A stretch of 64,000 bases of DNA. Source: Lysobacter alkalisoli. GTDB lineage: Bacteria > Pseudomonadota > Gammaproteobacteria > Xanthomonadales > Xanthomonadaceae. Position 1 is the first letter of the stretch. Each line of letters starts with the position of its first letter. Positions 9,225 through 18,005 of the stretch are shown in pieces. The position numbers and the translations under genes are program-made. The notes beneath the pieces were generated by a model. It worked only from the letters and a program-made list of their open reading frames with translations. It ran no database searches and was not told where the DNA came from. The stretch is taken from the NCBI RefSeq assembly GCF_006547045.1, contig NZ_CP041242.1:2366001-2430000 (forward strand). Direction: 5' to 3'.

Positions 9225-9698
9225 CTACTTGACGGTGTAACCGCGACCCTGCATGCACGCGCCGTAGGCGCGGTAGTAGGTGTCGAGCGATTCAGCCTTC
9301 ACCGCCTGCACTTGCTGCGCCTGCTGTGCCTGCCTCTGTCGCGAACGTCGTCCACCGGCCAGTACGCCAGCGGTGGCGCCTACCGCCGCGCCCTTGCCGG
9401 CGTCGTCGTCGACGATCTCGCCTATCACCGCACCGCCCGCGGCACCGCGCACCGCACCGCGCAGGCGCTCGCCCTGCGGACCCGTGGGCGGAGCCGGCGT
9501 TGCCGCGACGGCCGCGGGATCGATGCCGGTGTCCTGCTTCGCCCAAGCCAGGCATTGGGCGTCGTCGACGCTCTGCTGTTCCGCGTCCTGGCCCTTGCCA
9601 GGATAGGCGCTGGGCTTTTGCGCCATCACGATTCCTGGCAGACACGACATCAAGAAGACGGTTACGAGGGTGATCACGGTACGGGTCGCGTTGCGCAT
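9225..9698 (-). CDS. Exported glycine-zipper (YMGG-like) protein
   Basis: 157 residues with a signal peptide (to about 26, IVMA|Q). The central part is a glycine zipper (RGAVRGAAGGAVIGEIV, GKGAAVGATAGVLAGG), the sequence type found in small outer-membrane-associated proteins, followed by an Arg/Gln-rich stretch and a C-terminal motif YYRAYGACMQGRGYTV that is recurrent in YMGG-type proteins. Two cysteines, in DAQCLAW and GACMQG, could form a disulfide. Ribosome site CAGGAG. Function unknown. Confidence 0.75.
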   Translation of the reverse strand: MRNATRTVITLVTVFLMSCLPGIVMAQKPSAYPGKGQDAEQQSVDDAQCLAWAKQDTGIDPAAVAATPAPPTGPQGERLRGAVRGAAGGAVIGEIVDDDAGKGAAVGATAGVLAGGRRSRQRQAQQAQQVQAVKAESLDTYYRAYGACMQGRGYTVK

Positions 9699-9743
9699 CT
9701 CGATACTCCTGAGGGAAGCGGTGAAGCTGAGGCTGCGGACAAC

Positions 9744-10496
9744 TCAGAAGGTGAAGCCGTAGCCGATCATCGGCCCGCTCATGGTGATCTCCGTGCTGGT
9801 GTCTCCCGTCTCCAGTTCCACCGACAGGTAGCGGTAGCCGAACACCCACATGCCGTGCTTCATCCGGTACTGCGCCACCGCGCTGGCGTTCCAGGTTCCT
9901 TCGGTATCGCCGAAGGAACCGTCACCGCGCAACGTCAAGCCCCAGCGGTCGGACAGCGCCCAGGTGTAACGCGCACCGAACATGAAGTCGCTGTAGCTGT
10001 CGCTGCCGTCGAATGTCGAGGGGCTGAACGCCGTGTTGGCCGGAACGAACCGCACCGTCAGATCGACGTCGATGTAACGCAGGCCCGCGAACAGGTCCAA
10101 GCCGCGATAACGACCCTCGCCCGGGCTCCACACCGCCGCCAGTTCGAACAGGCGCATATCCAGGTCCGACTCGGTGTGGAACCTCGGGTGCTCGCGCTCG
10201 TCGGCCAGGCCCAGATAGGTGAAGTCCGCGAACATGCCGAAGCGGTCGCCCTGCCCTTCGATGTGGATCTGGAAAGCGCCGTCGATCTTGTCGACGATGT
10301 CGTCGAAGCCCCTGTCGGTACTGACGCCCCCCGCTGGCGGTTGAGCCCTCTCCAGATCGGTGCCGATGCTGGCCGCCCACCCATAGGGCGCCACAATCCA
10401 GTCCCAACCGTTCCCGTCCGCGGACTGCGCCTGCAGAGAGATGGCCATCAGGCAGAGCGCTGCGGTACCGAACGTTGCTTGTCGGATCACGTTCAT
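9744..10496 (-). CDS. Outer-membrane beta-barrel protein
   Basis: 250 residues: signal peptide ending around AQSADG, then an 8- to 12-strand barrel pattern with repeated aromatic girdle residues (WDWIVAPYGWAASIG, LDLFAGLRYIDVDLTVRF, MWVFGYRYLSVELE) and the terminal strand GPMIGYGFTF ending in Phe, the BAM recognition signature. It resembles hypothetical outer-membrane proteins of Proteobacteria without a named substrate. Ribosome site GAGGAGATCTAATA precedes the ATG. Part of the minus-strand envelope run. Confidence 0.8.
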   Translation of the reverse strand: MNVIRQATFGTAALCLMAISLQAQSADGNGWDWIVAPYGWAASIGTDLERAQPPAGGVSTDRGFDDIVDKIDGAFQIHIEGQGDRFGMFADFTYLGLADEREHPRFHTESDLDMRLFELAAVWSPGEGRYRGLDLFAGLRYIDVDLTVRFVPANTAFSPSTFDGSDSYSDFMFGARYTWALSDRWGLTLRGDGSFGDTEGTWNASAVAQYRMKHGMWVFGYRYLSVELETGDTSTEITMSGPMIGYGFTF

Positions 10497-10602
10497 TATT
10501 AGATCTCCTCAGGTTTGGGCCGGCGTGCTGCCCGGCGTCGCTTGTGTGTCATCGGACTGTCTGACGGCCAGGGGTCGTGCTGCACAGAACCGTGGATTCC
10601 AT

Positions 10603-11817
10603 TCACATCATCATCTCCAGTACGCGCCGCACCAGTTCCACGAATGGAATGACGGTGAGCACTAGCGGGAAGAACGGCGCGGAAGTTGCAACGACCAGAC
10701 GGAACAGCGTTCGCCAGTCGAACGGCACCGATCGCATGCCGCTCAGGATGTCGCTGCTGCTGGCGAGATCGGCCAGCGACTGGATGTCGGCGCTGCCGAG
10801 CAGTACGTCGGCCTCAGGTGGCGCACCCTGCATCCATCTGCGCTCGAAATCGCGCGCATAGGCCGTGGCCAGCATTCCGAACTCATGCATCGCCCTGCGG
10901 CGCGCCTGCCCGAGGCCCGATGTGAAGAACAGCAGAGGACCGATGATCTGCGCGACCAGAAAGGTCACCAGCAGTGCAATCTCACCCTGAAACTCTGTGG
11001 CTGTGCCGGTGCCTGTCAGCACGCGGCTGAAGACGATCCCGGACAAGAGCACGCTCTGTGCGACAAGCAAGGGGGCGAACGCAAACACGCTGTCGCCCAG
11101 GAAACCCAGGCCTCCGGCGCGGTCCGGGTGGAGTGCCTTCAGGTCGAGCGGCAGCCGCGATACCTGCCAGAGGAACCGCCACCAGATCGCCAGGCGGAAG
11201 TACCAGCGCAGCAGCAGAAACTGGAAGATCGGAATGCTTGCATGGGCGAGCCAGACGCCCGCCCCTGTGAGCTCGCTGCGGCCGGCATCTACGCGCGCAT
11301 ACCATGTGTCGACATGCAGCGCGAGGCCGTTCTTCCACAGCACCGGCCCCAGCACGAAGACCAGAATCAGCAAAGCAACTTCCACTATCGTCGAGTTGCG
11401 CAGGCGCATCGCTGCGGCGAGGGCTTCGTCAAAGCGCGGCCGAGACGACAAGGCGACTATGTCGCGTTCGCGGAACTCATCGACGATCCGCCACAGTCGC
11501 TGATGCACGACCAGCTCCGCCACCAACAGGATCGGAATGGCGATCAGGAACCGGGCATACGCTTCCACGTCGGCCAGGAACGGTACGGCCACCCCGCCAA
11601 CGGCGTGACCTTCGACTAGGCTCAGTGCAAGCAGCGGCAGCCACGCCAGCGCCGTAATCACCAGCACGCGCCGGAGCATGAGCCCTAGAGGTACCCGTGC
11701 AAGCCGGGTTCTGAGCAGCAGCTGATACAGCGGCCCGCCCAGGACCAACGAGAAGTCCCCAGTGGAAGCAGGAGTGCTGGCGCTACCGTTCGCTGGAGAT
11801 GGCAATGGTTTGATCAT
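10603..11817 (-). CDS. Multi-pass inner-membrane protein of unknown function
   Basis: 404 residues with about six predicted membrane segments (about 46-66, 80-100, 145-165, 190-210, 245-265, 280-305) and a final hydrophobic stretch near the C-terminus. No signature of a transporter or enzyme is recognised. The cytoplasmic loops carry RRPRFD-like basic segments. It is the next gene after the sulfatase in transcription order (92 bp), so it may serve the sulfatase cluster, but that is inference. The ribosome site before ATG 11817 is weak. Confidence 0.7.
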   Translation of the reverse strand: MIKPLPSPANGSASTPASTGDFSLVLGGPLYQLLLRTRLARVPLGLMLRRVLVITALAWLPLLALSLVEGHAVGGVAVPFLADVEAYARFLIAIPILLVAELVVHQRLWRIVDEFRERDIVALSSRPRFDEALAAAMRLRNSTIVEVALLILVFVLGPVLWKNGLALHVDTWYARVDAGRSELTGAGVWLAHASIPIFQFLLLRWYFRLAIWWRFLWQVSRLPLDLKALHPDRAGGLGFLGDSVFAFAPLLVAQSVLLSGIVFSRVLTGTGTATEFQGEIALLVTFLVAQIIGPLLFFTSGLGQARRRAMHEFGMLATAYARDFERRWMQGAPPEADVLLGSADIQSLADLASSSDILSGMRSVPFDWRTLFRLVVATSAPFFPLVLTVIPFVELVRRVLEMMM

Positions 11818-11909
11818 TCTGCGTCAGGATCATCCATGCCTGGAATCAGCCCCTGTTTCCCGGCTGGAAAGCGCCGGCAACCGACATTCGGCTACCGGCG
11901 GGTTCTGTC

Positions 11910-14234
11910 CTAAGTTGCCTCGACGTACTTCACATGCACCTGATCGATGGTGCCGTTGAACTTGAACGGCGCCTTGTCGCAGTAGTCGAGCGAAACCGGC
12001 GAGCCGAGCGCAACGCCGATGTCGAGGCAGTCGTTGGCGGTGAACAGCAACGGCGCGCTGACCGGGACCGTGCCCTCGGCTACCGCTTTTCCGTTCACCT
12101 TCAAGGTCACCTTCAAAGGACCGGCTGGCCGGCGTTCGACGTAGTCGGTCTCCACCTCGATCCTGACCTTGCCCGATGGCAACCTGTCCTTGGCGCGGAT
12201 CTTGGTACGCTGGATGAGGAACAGGTTGTACTCGTAGCAGAGGATGCCGTCTTCCACGAAGCAGGTGAGCCCGCCCGCGGCCGAGCCAAGCTTGTACAAC
12301 ACGCCGTTGGCATCGGCCGGAATGTCGGCATCGATGGTGACCACGTTCGGCTTGTTGCCAAGCGCAGGCGCACAGAACTCCGGCATGCGCGTCGTACTGC
12401 CGGAGAGCGTCCACTCCTTGTACGGCGGCGCGATGCGCATCTCCGGATGCAGCGCCGCAACCCACAGTCCTCCGCCGACAGGAAGCACTTTGTTGCGCGT
12501 GGCCTCGATCAGGAAGATGTCCTTGAGTTGTGCAAGCTTTTCCGGATTCGTCGCCGCGAGGTCGTTGGCCTGGCTCCAATCCTCGTCCAGGTTGTAGAGC
12601 TCCCAGTCGTCGTCGTCGGGCGTCCATTCGTGAATGCCCGGCGGCAAGCCCGCCAGCCAGGGCGTACGTGGCCCGAAGGCTGAGGCCATCCATCCGTCGT
12701 GGTAGATGGCTCGGCTGCCCATGATCTCGAAGTACTGCGTGAGCAACTGCCCCTCGGCCTTCGGATCATTGAATGAGTAGGCAAAGCTGGTCCCGTCGAT
12801 GGGATCCTGCGGGATGCCATTCACCACGCGTGGCGGCGTGATGCCGATTACCTCGTAGATCGTGGGGACCAGGTCGTTGCAATGGTGGAACTGGGCCCTG
12901 GGAGTCGCGTCCGGCTTGATCTTTGCGGGCCAGCGCACTGCCATTGGATTGCGCGTTCCGCCGAAGTGCGAAGCAAGCAACTTGGTGCCCTTGTAGGGCG
13001 TGCTGCCGGCCCACGCCCATCCGGCATGGTACTGGTTGTCGGTCTTCGGAGAGCCCAGCACGTCAAGGCCGCCGAGCTCCTCGAGCGCCGCGATGTGCTG
13101 CTGCACCGTCGTAGGAATGCCGTTCTGGGCCAGCAGTTCGCTGATGGTTCCGTTCTGACCCTCGGACGAGGAACCGTTGTCGCCCCAGATGTAGAACACC
13201 AGCGTGTTCTCGGCGTAGCCGAGCCTGTCGACTTCATCGAGCAAGCGGCCCACCTGCACGTCCACGTGTTCGGCATAACCGGCAGCCACCTCCATCAGAC
13301 GGCGCTGGAATGGCCGCTCGCTTTCCGGAATGCTCTCCCACGAGGCCATCGTTGGATGGCGTGGCGTCAACTGCGTGTTCTGGGGAATCCAGCCTTTTTC
13401 CTTCGCGCGCTTGAACACACGCTCCCGGTAGGCATCCCAGCCGTCGTCGAACTTGCCCTTGTAGCGGTCTGCCCATTCCTTCGTGACATGGTGCGGACCG
13501 TGGATGGCGCCGCTTGCCCAGTACATGTAGAACGGCTTGTCTGGTTGCATCGCGCGGTGCTTCTGCAACCAGTCGATTGCGTCGTCGGCAAGATCCTCGC
13601 TGAGGTGGTAACCCTCCTCCGGAGTTCTTGGCGGCAGCACTACTGTGGTGTTGCGCACGAGGTTGGGTTCGTACTGGGATGCTTCTCCCGCCAGGAACCC
13701 GTAGAAATACTCGAAGCCCTGACCGGTGGGCCAACTATCGAACGGTCCGGCGACCGTGGTTTCTTCGGCTGGGGTGTTGTGCCATTTTCCCCACGCGGCG
13801 GTTGCATAGCCGTAGCATTTCAGGACTTCCGCCGCCAGCGCGCTACTTTTCGGGATGTGCCCGGAATAGCCGTCCCAATCGTTGGCGAGTTCGGCGATCT
13901 GGCCGTTTCCGATGCGGTGGTGATTTCGCCCGGACAGGAGCGAGGCACGCGTTGGCGAGCACATGGCCGTCGTATGGAAACGGTTGTAGGTGATACCTTC
14001 TGCGACGATGCGGTCCAGCGATCTGGTTTGCACCTCGCCGCCGAAGGTAATGGGCAATCCAGGGCCGGCATCGTCGATGAGGATGATCAGGATGTTGGGT
14101 GCGTCTTCTGGCAGATGCCGCTCCGCCGGGGCAGGCTTGTAGACGGACTCCTGCATGGTGCGGCCCGCAGTGCTTCCGGATGCCTTGGGCGGAAACGGCA
14201 GGGAGTCCTGCCTCGCAATCTTCTTGTCGCTCAT
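11910..14234 (-). CDS. Type I (formylglycine) sulfatase, arylsulfatase family
   Basis: 774 residues, alkaline-phosphatase superfamily. The metal-binding IDDAG (about 53-57) and the C-x-P-x-R motif CSPTR (Cys92-Arg96) are present; Cys92 is the residue oxidised to formylglycine. Further family motifs are GKWHN and, later, WGDNGSSSEGQNG for the distal metal site. The C-terminal third (about 560-774) is a beta-rich domain common in large arylsulfatases. No export signal is visible. The formylglycine-generating enzyme is encoded four genes upstream in the same orientation, explaining how the active site is made. Substrate not deducible. Ribosome site CAGGAG. Confidence 0.92.
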   Translation of the reverse strand: MSDKKIARQDSLPFPPKASGSTAGRTMQESVYKPAPAERHLPEDAPNILIILIDDAGPGLPITFGGEVQTRSLDRIVAEGITYNRFHTTAMCSPTRASLLSGRNHHRIGNGQIAELANDWDGYSGHIPKSSALAAEVLKCYGYATAAWGKWHNTPAEETTVAGPFDSWPTGQGFEYFYGFLAGEASQYEPNLVRNTTVVLPPRTPEEGYHLSEDLADDAIDWLQKHRAMQPDKPFYMYWASGAIHGPHHVTKEWADRYKGKFDDGWDAYRERVFKRAKEKGWIPQNTQLTPRHPTMASWESIPESERPFQRRLMEVAAGYAEHVDVQVGRLLDEVDRLGYAENTLVFYIWGDNGSSSEGQNGTISELLAQNGIPTTVQQHIAALEELGGLDVLGSPKTDNQYHAGWAWAGSTPYKGTKLLASHFGGTRNPMAVRWPAKIKPDATPRAQFHHCNDLVPTIYEVIGITPPRVVNGIPQDPIDGTSFAYSFNDPKAEGQLLTQYFEIMGSRAIYHDGWMASAFGPRTPWLAGLPPGIHEWTPDDDDWELYNLDEDWSQANDLAATNPEKLAQLKDIFLIEATRNKVLPVGGGLWVAALHPEMRIAPPYKEWTLSGSTTRMPEFCAPALGNKPNVVTIDADIPADANGVLYKLGSAAGGLTCFVEDGILCYEYNLFLIQRTKIRAKDRLPSGKVRIEVETDYVERRPAGPLKVTLKVNGKAVAEGTVPVSAPLLFTANDCLDIGVALGSPVSLDYCDKAPFKFNGTIDQVHVKYVEAT

Positions 14235-14298
14235 GGGGTCTCTCCTGCGTTGCTCGTACCAAGTGATGACGGCTGGGGTGTCGGCGAGTTGCTGGAAG

Positions 14299-14682
14299 TC
14301 ATCGATATGCCCTGCGCGAGAGGCGCGTCACCAGTCCACGCACGATCAGGTAAGGCACGATCGCCAGGACGATCGCTACGATGATTGCCTCGCCCGGATA
14401 GACGAAGCGCGCCACGATGAACTGGTAAACGACATCGAGCACGAGCGCGAGGACGAATATCTTTCCAACGCTCTTCCATCCGTCCTTGACCATGTCCCTA
14501 CGATGGGCAGGTTCGGTCAGCAGCGCCCAGAAGTACGGCGGCTTGCCAGTCCTCGCATCCTTCAGGCCCGCGATCGTCGCGAAGATCAAAGCCATGATGG
14601 GTTGCAGCAGGAGCCTGAACTTCATTGGTCCGCTGATCCGATCGCCCATGTTTTCGACGAAGCGCACCCAGATGTCGTCCAT
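14299..14682 (-). CDS. Small inner-membrane protein of unknown function
   Basis: 127 residues with hydrophobic segments at about 24-40, 72-90 and 95-115 and a positively charged end (TRLSRRAYR). No family recognised with confidence. It lies 9 bp from the neighbouring DUF202 gene and 64 bp from the sulfatase gene, so it belongs to the same transcription unit. Ribosome site TAGGAAC before ATG 14682. Confidence 0.7.
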   Translation of the reverse strand: MDDIWVRFVENMGDRISGPMKFRLLLQPIMALIFATIAGLKDARTGKPPYFWALLTEPAHRRDMVKDGWKSVGKIFVLALVLDVVYQFIVARFVYPGEAIIVAIVLAIVPYLIVRGLVTRLSRRAYR

Positions 14683-14691
14683 ATCGAGTTC

Positions 14692-15183
14692 CTACTGTTG
14701 GATGAACAACCAGAACGCCGTGAATCCGCCTGCAAGCACCAGCAGCACGGTGAGCATGATCACCGCGCGATGCAGTGGCCTGAACCGTGCGGTCTCGATG
14801 TCCTGGTTGACGTGCCAGTAGCGGTATAGCGACCAAACGATCAACGCCAAGCCGATGACGACCATACCGGCGCCCGCGTGCTCGGAGCTGCGCAGCATCG
14901 GCCCGGTCTGGTCCGAGGCCAGCTTTCCGTGCTCCTGCAGGAAAATGCTGAAGCGATTGATGGTTATTCCGAAGCCGATCAGCGAGATCGATGTCCGCAA
15001 ATAGGCCACGTGCGTGCGCTCGTTGGCCAGATGCGAGCGCAGGTCGGCCAGCCCGGTGCGCTTGATCGACAGCCTGGTGCGGTGCGTCGACAGCAGCGTC
15101 GACGCGGTGCCGCTGTCCTTGCCTTCGATCGAGCGCGCCAGGTCCTCGGGCAGGCCGGGATTGGATGGCTGGGACTCGTTCAC
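14692..15183 (-). CDS. DUF202 (YidH-like) membrane protein
   Basis: 163 residues starting at GTG 15183. The segment LANERTHVAYLRTSISLIGFG is the DUF202 signature, followed by two further membrane helices. The GTG overlaps the TGA of the upstream gene as GTGA, which decides this start over the longer open frame. Function of DUF202 is unknown; the neighbour is another small membrane protein of unknown function (DUF1622), and the pair probably acts together. Confidence 0.82.
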   Translation of the reverse strand: MNESQPSNPGLPEDLARSIEGKDSGTASTLLSTHRTRLSIKRTGLADLRSHLANERTHVAYLRTSISLIGFGITINRFSIFLQEHGKLASDQTGPMLRSSEHAGAGMVVIGLALIVWSLYRYWHVNQDIETARFRPLHRAVIMLTVLLVLAGGFTAFWLFIQQ

Positions 15184-15527
15184 GCGGCCTCCTGCACATG
15201 CGATGCGGCCTCGAGATCGCGCTCGAGGAAATAGTTGAGGAAGGTGCGGATCACCGCGATCGCACCAAGCTGGCCGATCGCCTGCCAGTCCGGAGTGATG
15301 GCGGTACGCACGACATCGGCGGCAAGCATGAATTCCAGCCCCAGCAACAGCCAGCGTGCCAGGCCCAGCCAGGCAGCCCGGCGCATCCCATGGCTGACGT
15401 GTCCGCGCAGCATCGGCCACAGCGACCGGTACGCCGCCTCCAGGCCACCGACGGCGACGACCAGGATCGAAATCGCTTCCAATGTAAGCGCGACGTACTC
15501 GGCCAAGGTTTTGAAGACTTCTTCCAA
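15180..15527 (-). CDS. DUF1622 membrane protein
   Basis: About 115 residues from TTG 15527, which has GGGGAG at seven bases; an ATG at 15575 would overlap the end of the upstream maturase gene by about 40 bases and adds unlikely sequence. Hydrophobic helices at the N-terminus (EYVALTLEAISILVVAVGG) and centre (WLLLGLEFMLAADVV), then the DUF1622 pattern AIGQLGAIAVIRTFLNYFL. Coupled to the DUF202 gene by a GTGA overlap. Confidence 0.78.
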   Translation of the reverse strand: MEEVFKTLAEYVALTLEAISILVVAVGGLEAAYRSLWPMLRGHVSHGMRRAAWLGLARWLLLGLEFMLAADVVRTAITPDWQAIGQLGAIAVIRTFLNYFLERDLEAASHVQEAA

Positions 15528-15531
15528 AGCA

Positions 15532-16518
15532 CTACTCCCCGGATGTGACGCTGCGGACAACGCAACGAAAACCAAGATGCGAGGTGGACGTGTCCACCGG
15601 CTGCGACATGCGTGCGGCCGGGCGATAGCGCTGGCAGTAGTTCGGTGCGCACAAATGCGAACCGCCCTTCATGACCTTGCGTGGAATACGGATGTGCGGC
15701 TGCGCAGGGTCGTAGCTGGCATCACGTGCGCCTCCACGAGGATTGCTGGGGATGCAGCAGGCCTTGAGTGCAGCTTGCGGATGACGCGGGCTGTACCAGT
15801 CGCAGGTCCATTCCCAGACGTTGCCGATCAGGTCTACCAGCCCATAGGCACTGGCCGGATAGGCGCCCACGGGTGACGTACCAATGTGTCCGTCCTCGGC
15901 CAGGTTCTGCCAAGGGAATTCGCCTTGCCAGGTGTTGGCCAGGTGTTTGCCGCCCGGCGCGAGTTCATCGCCCCAGGCGTACTCGCTGTCGCCGCCACCG
16001 CCGCGCGCCGCCCATTCGAACTCGGCTTCGGTAGGGAGCTGCTTGCCTGCCCACCTTGCGTACGCTTCGATGTCGGCATAGGCGACATGCACGACGGGAT
16101 GATCGTCGCGGCCGTCGATCGAACTGTCCGGCCCTTGCGGGTGCCGCCAGTCGGCGCCGGGAACCAGCTGCCACCACTGGTAGTGATCGTGCAGCCCCAC
16201 ACGATGCGGTGGCGGCACGAACACCACCGATGCCGCCACCAGCAACGCCGGGTCGGCGTTCGGGTAGTCGGCCTCGTTCGGAGGGACTTCGCAGAAGGTG
16301 ACGTAGCCGGTGGCCTCGACGAAACGCCGGAACTGGGCATTGGTCACCGGCGCGATATCCATCCAGAATCCGTCTACTTCGACCGGATGTGCTGGCGCTT
16401 CCTCCGGATAGTGGTAATCCGAGCCCATGCGGAACTCGCCGGGCGGCACCCAGACCATGCCGGGCGCGGGTGCTTCATCAAGCGTCGCCACGTTGGCGGG
16501 CCGGGTCACGGCATTCAT
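15532..16518 (-). CDS. Formylglycine-generating enzyme (SUMF1/FGE family)
   Basis: 328 residues from ATG 16518 (ribosome site CAGGAG). The FGE-sulfatase fold is clear: MVWVPPGEFRMGS near the N-terminus, LPTEAEFEWAARGG, GNVWEWTCDWY, and the copper-binding cysteines Cys290 and Cys295 in LCAPNYCQRYR. FGE oxidises the Cys of C-x-P-x-R motifs to formylglycine using O2. Cys290/Cys295 are the residues that distinguish true FGE from EgtB- or kinase-linked FGE-like domains. The client is almost certainly the sulfatase at 11910-14234, four genes downstream. No export signal, so maturation is cytoplasmic. Confidence 0.94.
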   Translation of the reverse strand: MNAVTRPANVATLDEAPAPGMVWVPPGEFRMGSDYHYPEEAPAHPVEVDGFWMDIAPVTNAQFRRFVEATGYVTFCEVPPNEADYPNADPALLVAASVVFVPPPHRVGLHDHYQWWQLVPGADWRHPQGPDSSIDGRDDHPVVHVAYADIEAYARWAGKQLPTEAEFEWAARGGGGDSEYAWGDELAPGGKHLANTWQGEFPWQNLAEDGHIGTSPVGAYPASAYGLVDLIGNVWEWTCDWYSPRHPQAALKACCIPSNPRGGARDASYDPAQPHIRIPRKVMKGGSHLCAPNYCQRYRPAARMSQPVDTSTSHLGFRCVVRSVTSGE

Positions 16519-16691
16519 GGCTATTCTCCTGTGGCCGGACGCGCGAACGCACCTGGTCGTACTGCGACAGGCACTCGAACAGCGCTCGTGCGGCGTCGCG
16601 TTCGTCGCCTGCGATCTGCGCGGGGGTGCCGAACGCGTCAAGGCGCGCCCGGTGCGGCGATACGGCCAGCCCTCGCGGGCACTTTGTGAAG

Positions 16692-16952
16692 CTAGCGGGC
16701 ATAGGGAACCTGCACCGCCTGCTCGAATCGCACGATCGCGCGCAGCTTGTTCTCGACCTGCAGGTAGCGCGCGGCCTTGACCACCGGCACCGCCTTCCTG
16801 AGCTTGCGGAACGTGCGATCCATCTGCCTGGCCTCGTCTTTTTCGATATCCAGCGCTTCGTCGGCGCTGTAACCGGGATTCCCGGTTTCCTGCGACCAGG
16901 CCGGGGCGGCGGTGAACGCGGCGATCAGACCCAAACGAGCCAGTGCAAGCAT
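16692..16952 (-). CDS. Small exported protein of unknown function
   Basis: 86 residues; signal peptide to about residue 20 (PAWS|Q), then a helical, charged body (IEKDEARQMDRTFRKLRKAV). Ribosome site CAAGGAG at good spacing before ATG 16952. No family recognised. It lies between the DUF4136 lipoprotein gene and the maturase gene; the 173 bp between it and the maturase hold no convincing gene. Confidence 0.65.
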   Translation of the reverse strand: MLALARLGLIAAFTAAPAWSQETGNPGYSADEALDIEKDEARQMDRTFRKLRKAVPVVKAARYLQVENKLRAIVRFEQAVQVPYAR

Positions 16953-17006
16953 GAGGTGCTCCTTGACGAATCGATGGAGGGATTGATGGATGGCACGCGA
17001 CCCAGC

Positions 17007-17564
17007 TCAGCCTCCGGCCTTGAACGGATACTTCGCGAAGATCTCGGCTACAGCGGCGCGGATCGCGGCCTGACGGTCTTCCTGCGATTTCCTGGTGACG
17101 CGGCCGACGGCCACCCCTTCCCACACCAGCTGCTTGTGCTGCGCATCGATGAGATCGACGTTGAGCGTGCCCTCGACGTACTGGTCCACGTGGGTCTCGT
17201 ACCCGCCCCACCCGCTGTAGAAGCCACGCCGGTAGCCGTAGTACATCGGTGCTACAGGGACCTGGCTGATGTCGGTGCGCTGCGCCAACCGACCGTTGAA
17301 GTTGACCAGCAGGTCGGCGCCGGTCTCCGCGTACGTATAGCCGCGCGCTTCCATTTCCCCGCGCACGGCGGCCTTCAGTGTCTGCGTGATCAATGATTCG
17401 TAACCGGCCTGGTCAGTACCCAGCGGCTCGTAGAAGCCAAAGCTTCGGTAAGCGGCGAAGTTGGCACTGCGGTCGTAGTCCGAGGTGATCTTGGGCCCGG
17501 TAGCGCAAGCCACCAACAGAAGCGAAAGCCCGGCCGTCAGAACGATGCGCGAAAATGACTTCAT
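17007..17564 (-). CDS. DUF4136 lipoprotein
   Basis: 185 residues from ATG 17564 (GGGAG upstream). Lipobox LLLVACAT places it in an envelope membrane. The DUF4136 pattern is present: SDYDRSANFAAYRSFGF at the start, ADLLVNFNGRL in the middle, GTLNVDLIDAQHKQLVWEG near the end. Function unknown; usually envelope-associated. First gene of the minus-strand accessory run. Confidence 0.85.
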   Translation of the reverse strand: MKSFSRIVLTAGLSLLLVACATGPKITSDYDRSANFAAYRSFGFYEPLGTDQAGYESLITQTLKAAVRGEMEARGYTYAETGADLLVNFNGRLAQRTDISQVPVAPMYYGYRRGFYSGWGGYETHVDQYVEGTLNVDLIDAQHKQLVWEGVAVGRVTRKSQEDRQAAIRAAVAEIFAKYPFKAGG

Positions 17565-17774
17565 CTCCGTCTCCCAACGCAAGGAACCAATGCATCGCAT
17601 GTCCATCGCACTGCTGCGGCTGGCGTCAGTACCAGAACGATCACAGTGAGCATCGTTTCGATTGAACGGAGATGACCCATGTCATGCCCTCGCTGGCAGT
17701 CGAACCGGATCCCGATGGCTGCGTGCTTGCAGCTGTGATGGGCAGGCTAGGCCGGGGCGGAGCGGGGCGTAATT

Positions 17775-17789
17775 GGACCTTGATCCCAT
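17775..17789 (-). promoter_or_regulatory. Copy 1 of a semi-palindromic element, possible regulator site
   Basis: GGACCTTGATCCCAT is the exact reverse complement of the 15 bases at 18688-18702. The core GGGATC..GGTCC is itself an imperfect palindrome. Position upstream of two response-regulator genes suggests an operator for the FixJ-like regulator; this is inference from position and symmetry only. Confidence 0.45.
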
Positions 17790-17847
17790 TCAGGCATATT
17801 CTCGGGTCGGCCGCCTCGACACGAATCCGACCAGCGGTCGCCAGGGG

Positions 17848-17862
17848 TGGGACCAAGGGCCT
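17848..17862 (+). promoter_or_regulatory. Copy 2 (variant) of the semi-palindromic element
   Basis: TGGGACCAAGGGCCT differs from the 18688 copy at a few positions (TGGGAyCAAGGkCC) and lies about 144 bp before the start of the FixJ-like regulator, in the same relation as the 18688 copy has to the second receiver gene. Confidence 0.4.
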
Positions 17863-18005
17863 ACTGTGCAACACGGCCATGCACGCGCATGCTGCCTTAT
17901 TGGCGCATTACACCCGTGTCGTCCGGACCGTGGCCGATTGCAGTCGCCGATATCGTTGTAGTACTGGCGGGAGAAATCTGATGTCGTTCCGGGGAGCGCA
18001 GGACC

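Larger units (their letters stand above)
17565..18005. other. Intergenic region between divergent genes
   Basis: 441 bp separate the DUF4136 gene from the FixJ-like regulator. No credible coding sequence is seen. It holds two copies of a semi-palindromic element (17775 and 17848, listed separately) about 73 bp apart in opposite orientation, and presumably promoters for both directions, although no clear -35/-10 pair was found by eye. Confidence 0.5.

Noticed and set aside
16478-16702. 74-codon minus-strand frame between the small exported protein and the maturase
   Set aside because: Overlaps the maturase start by 40 bp, no ribosome site and no recognisable pattern.
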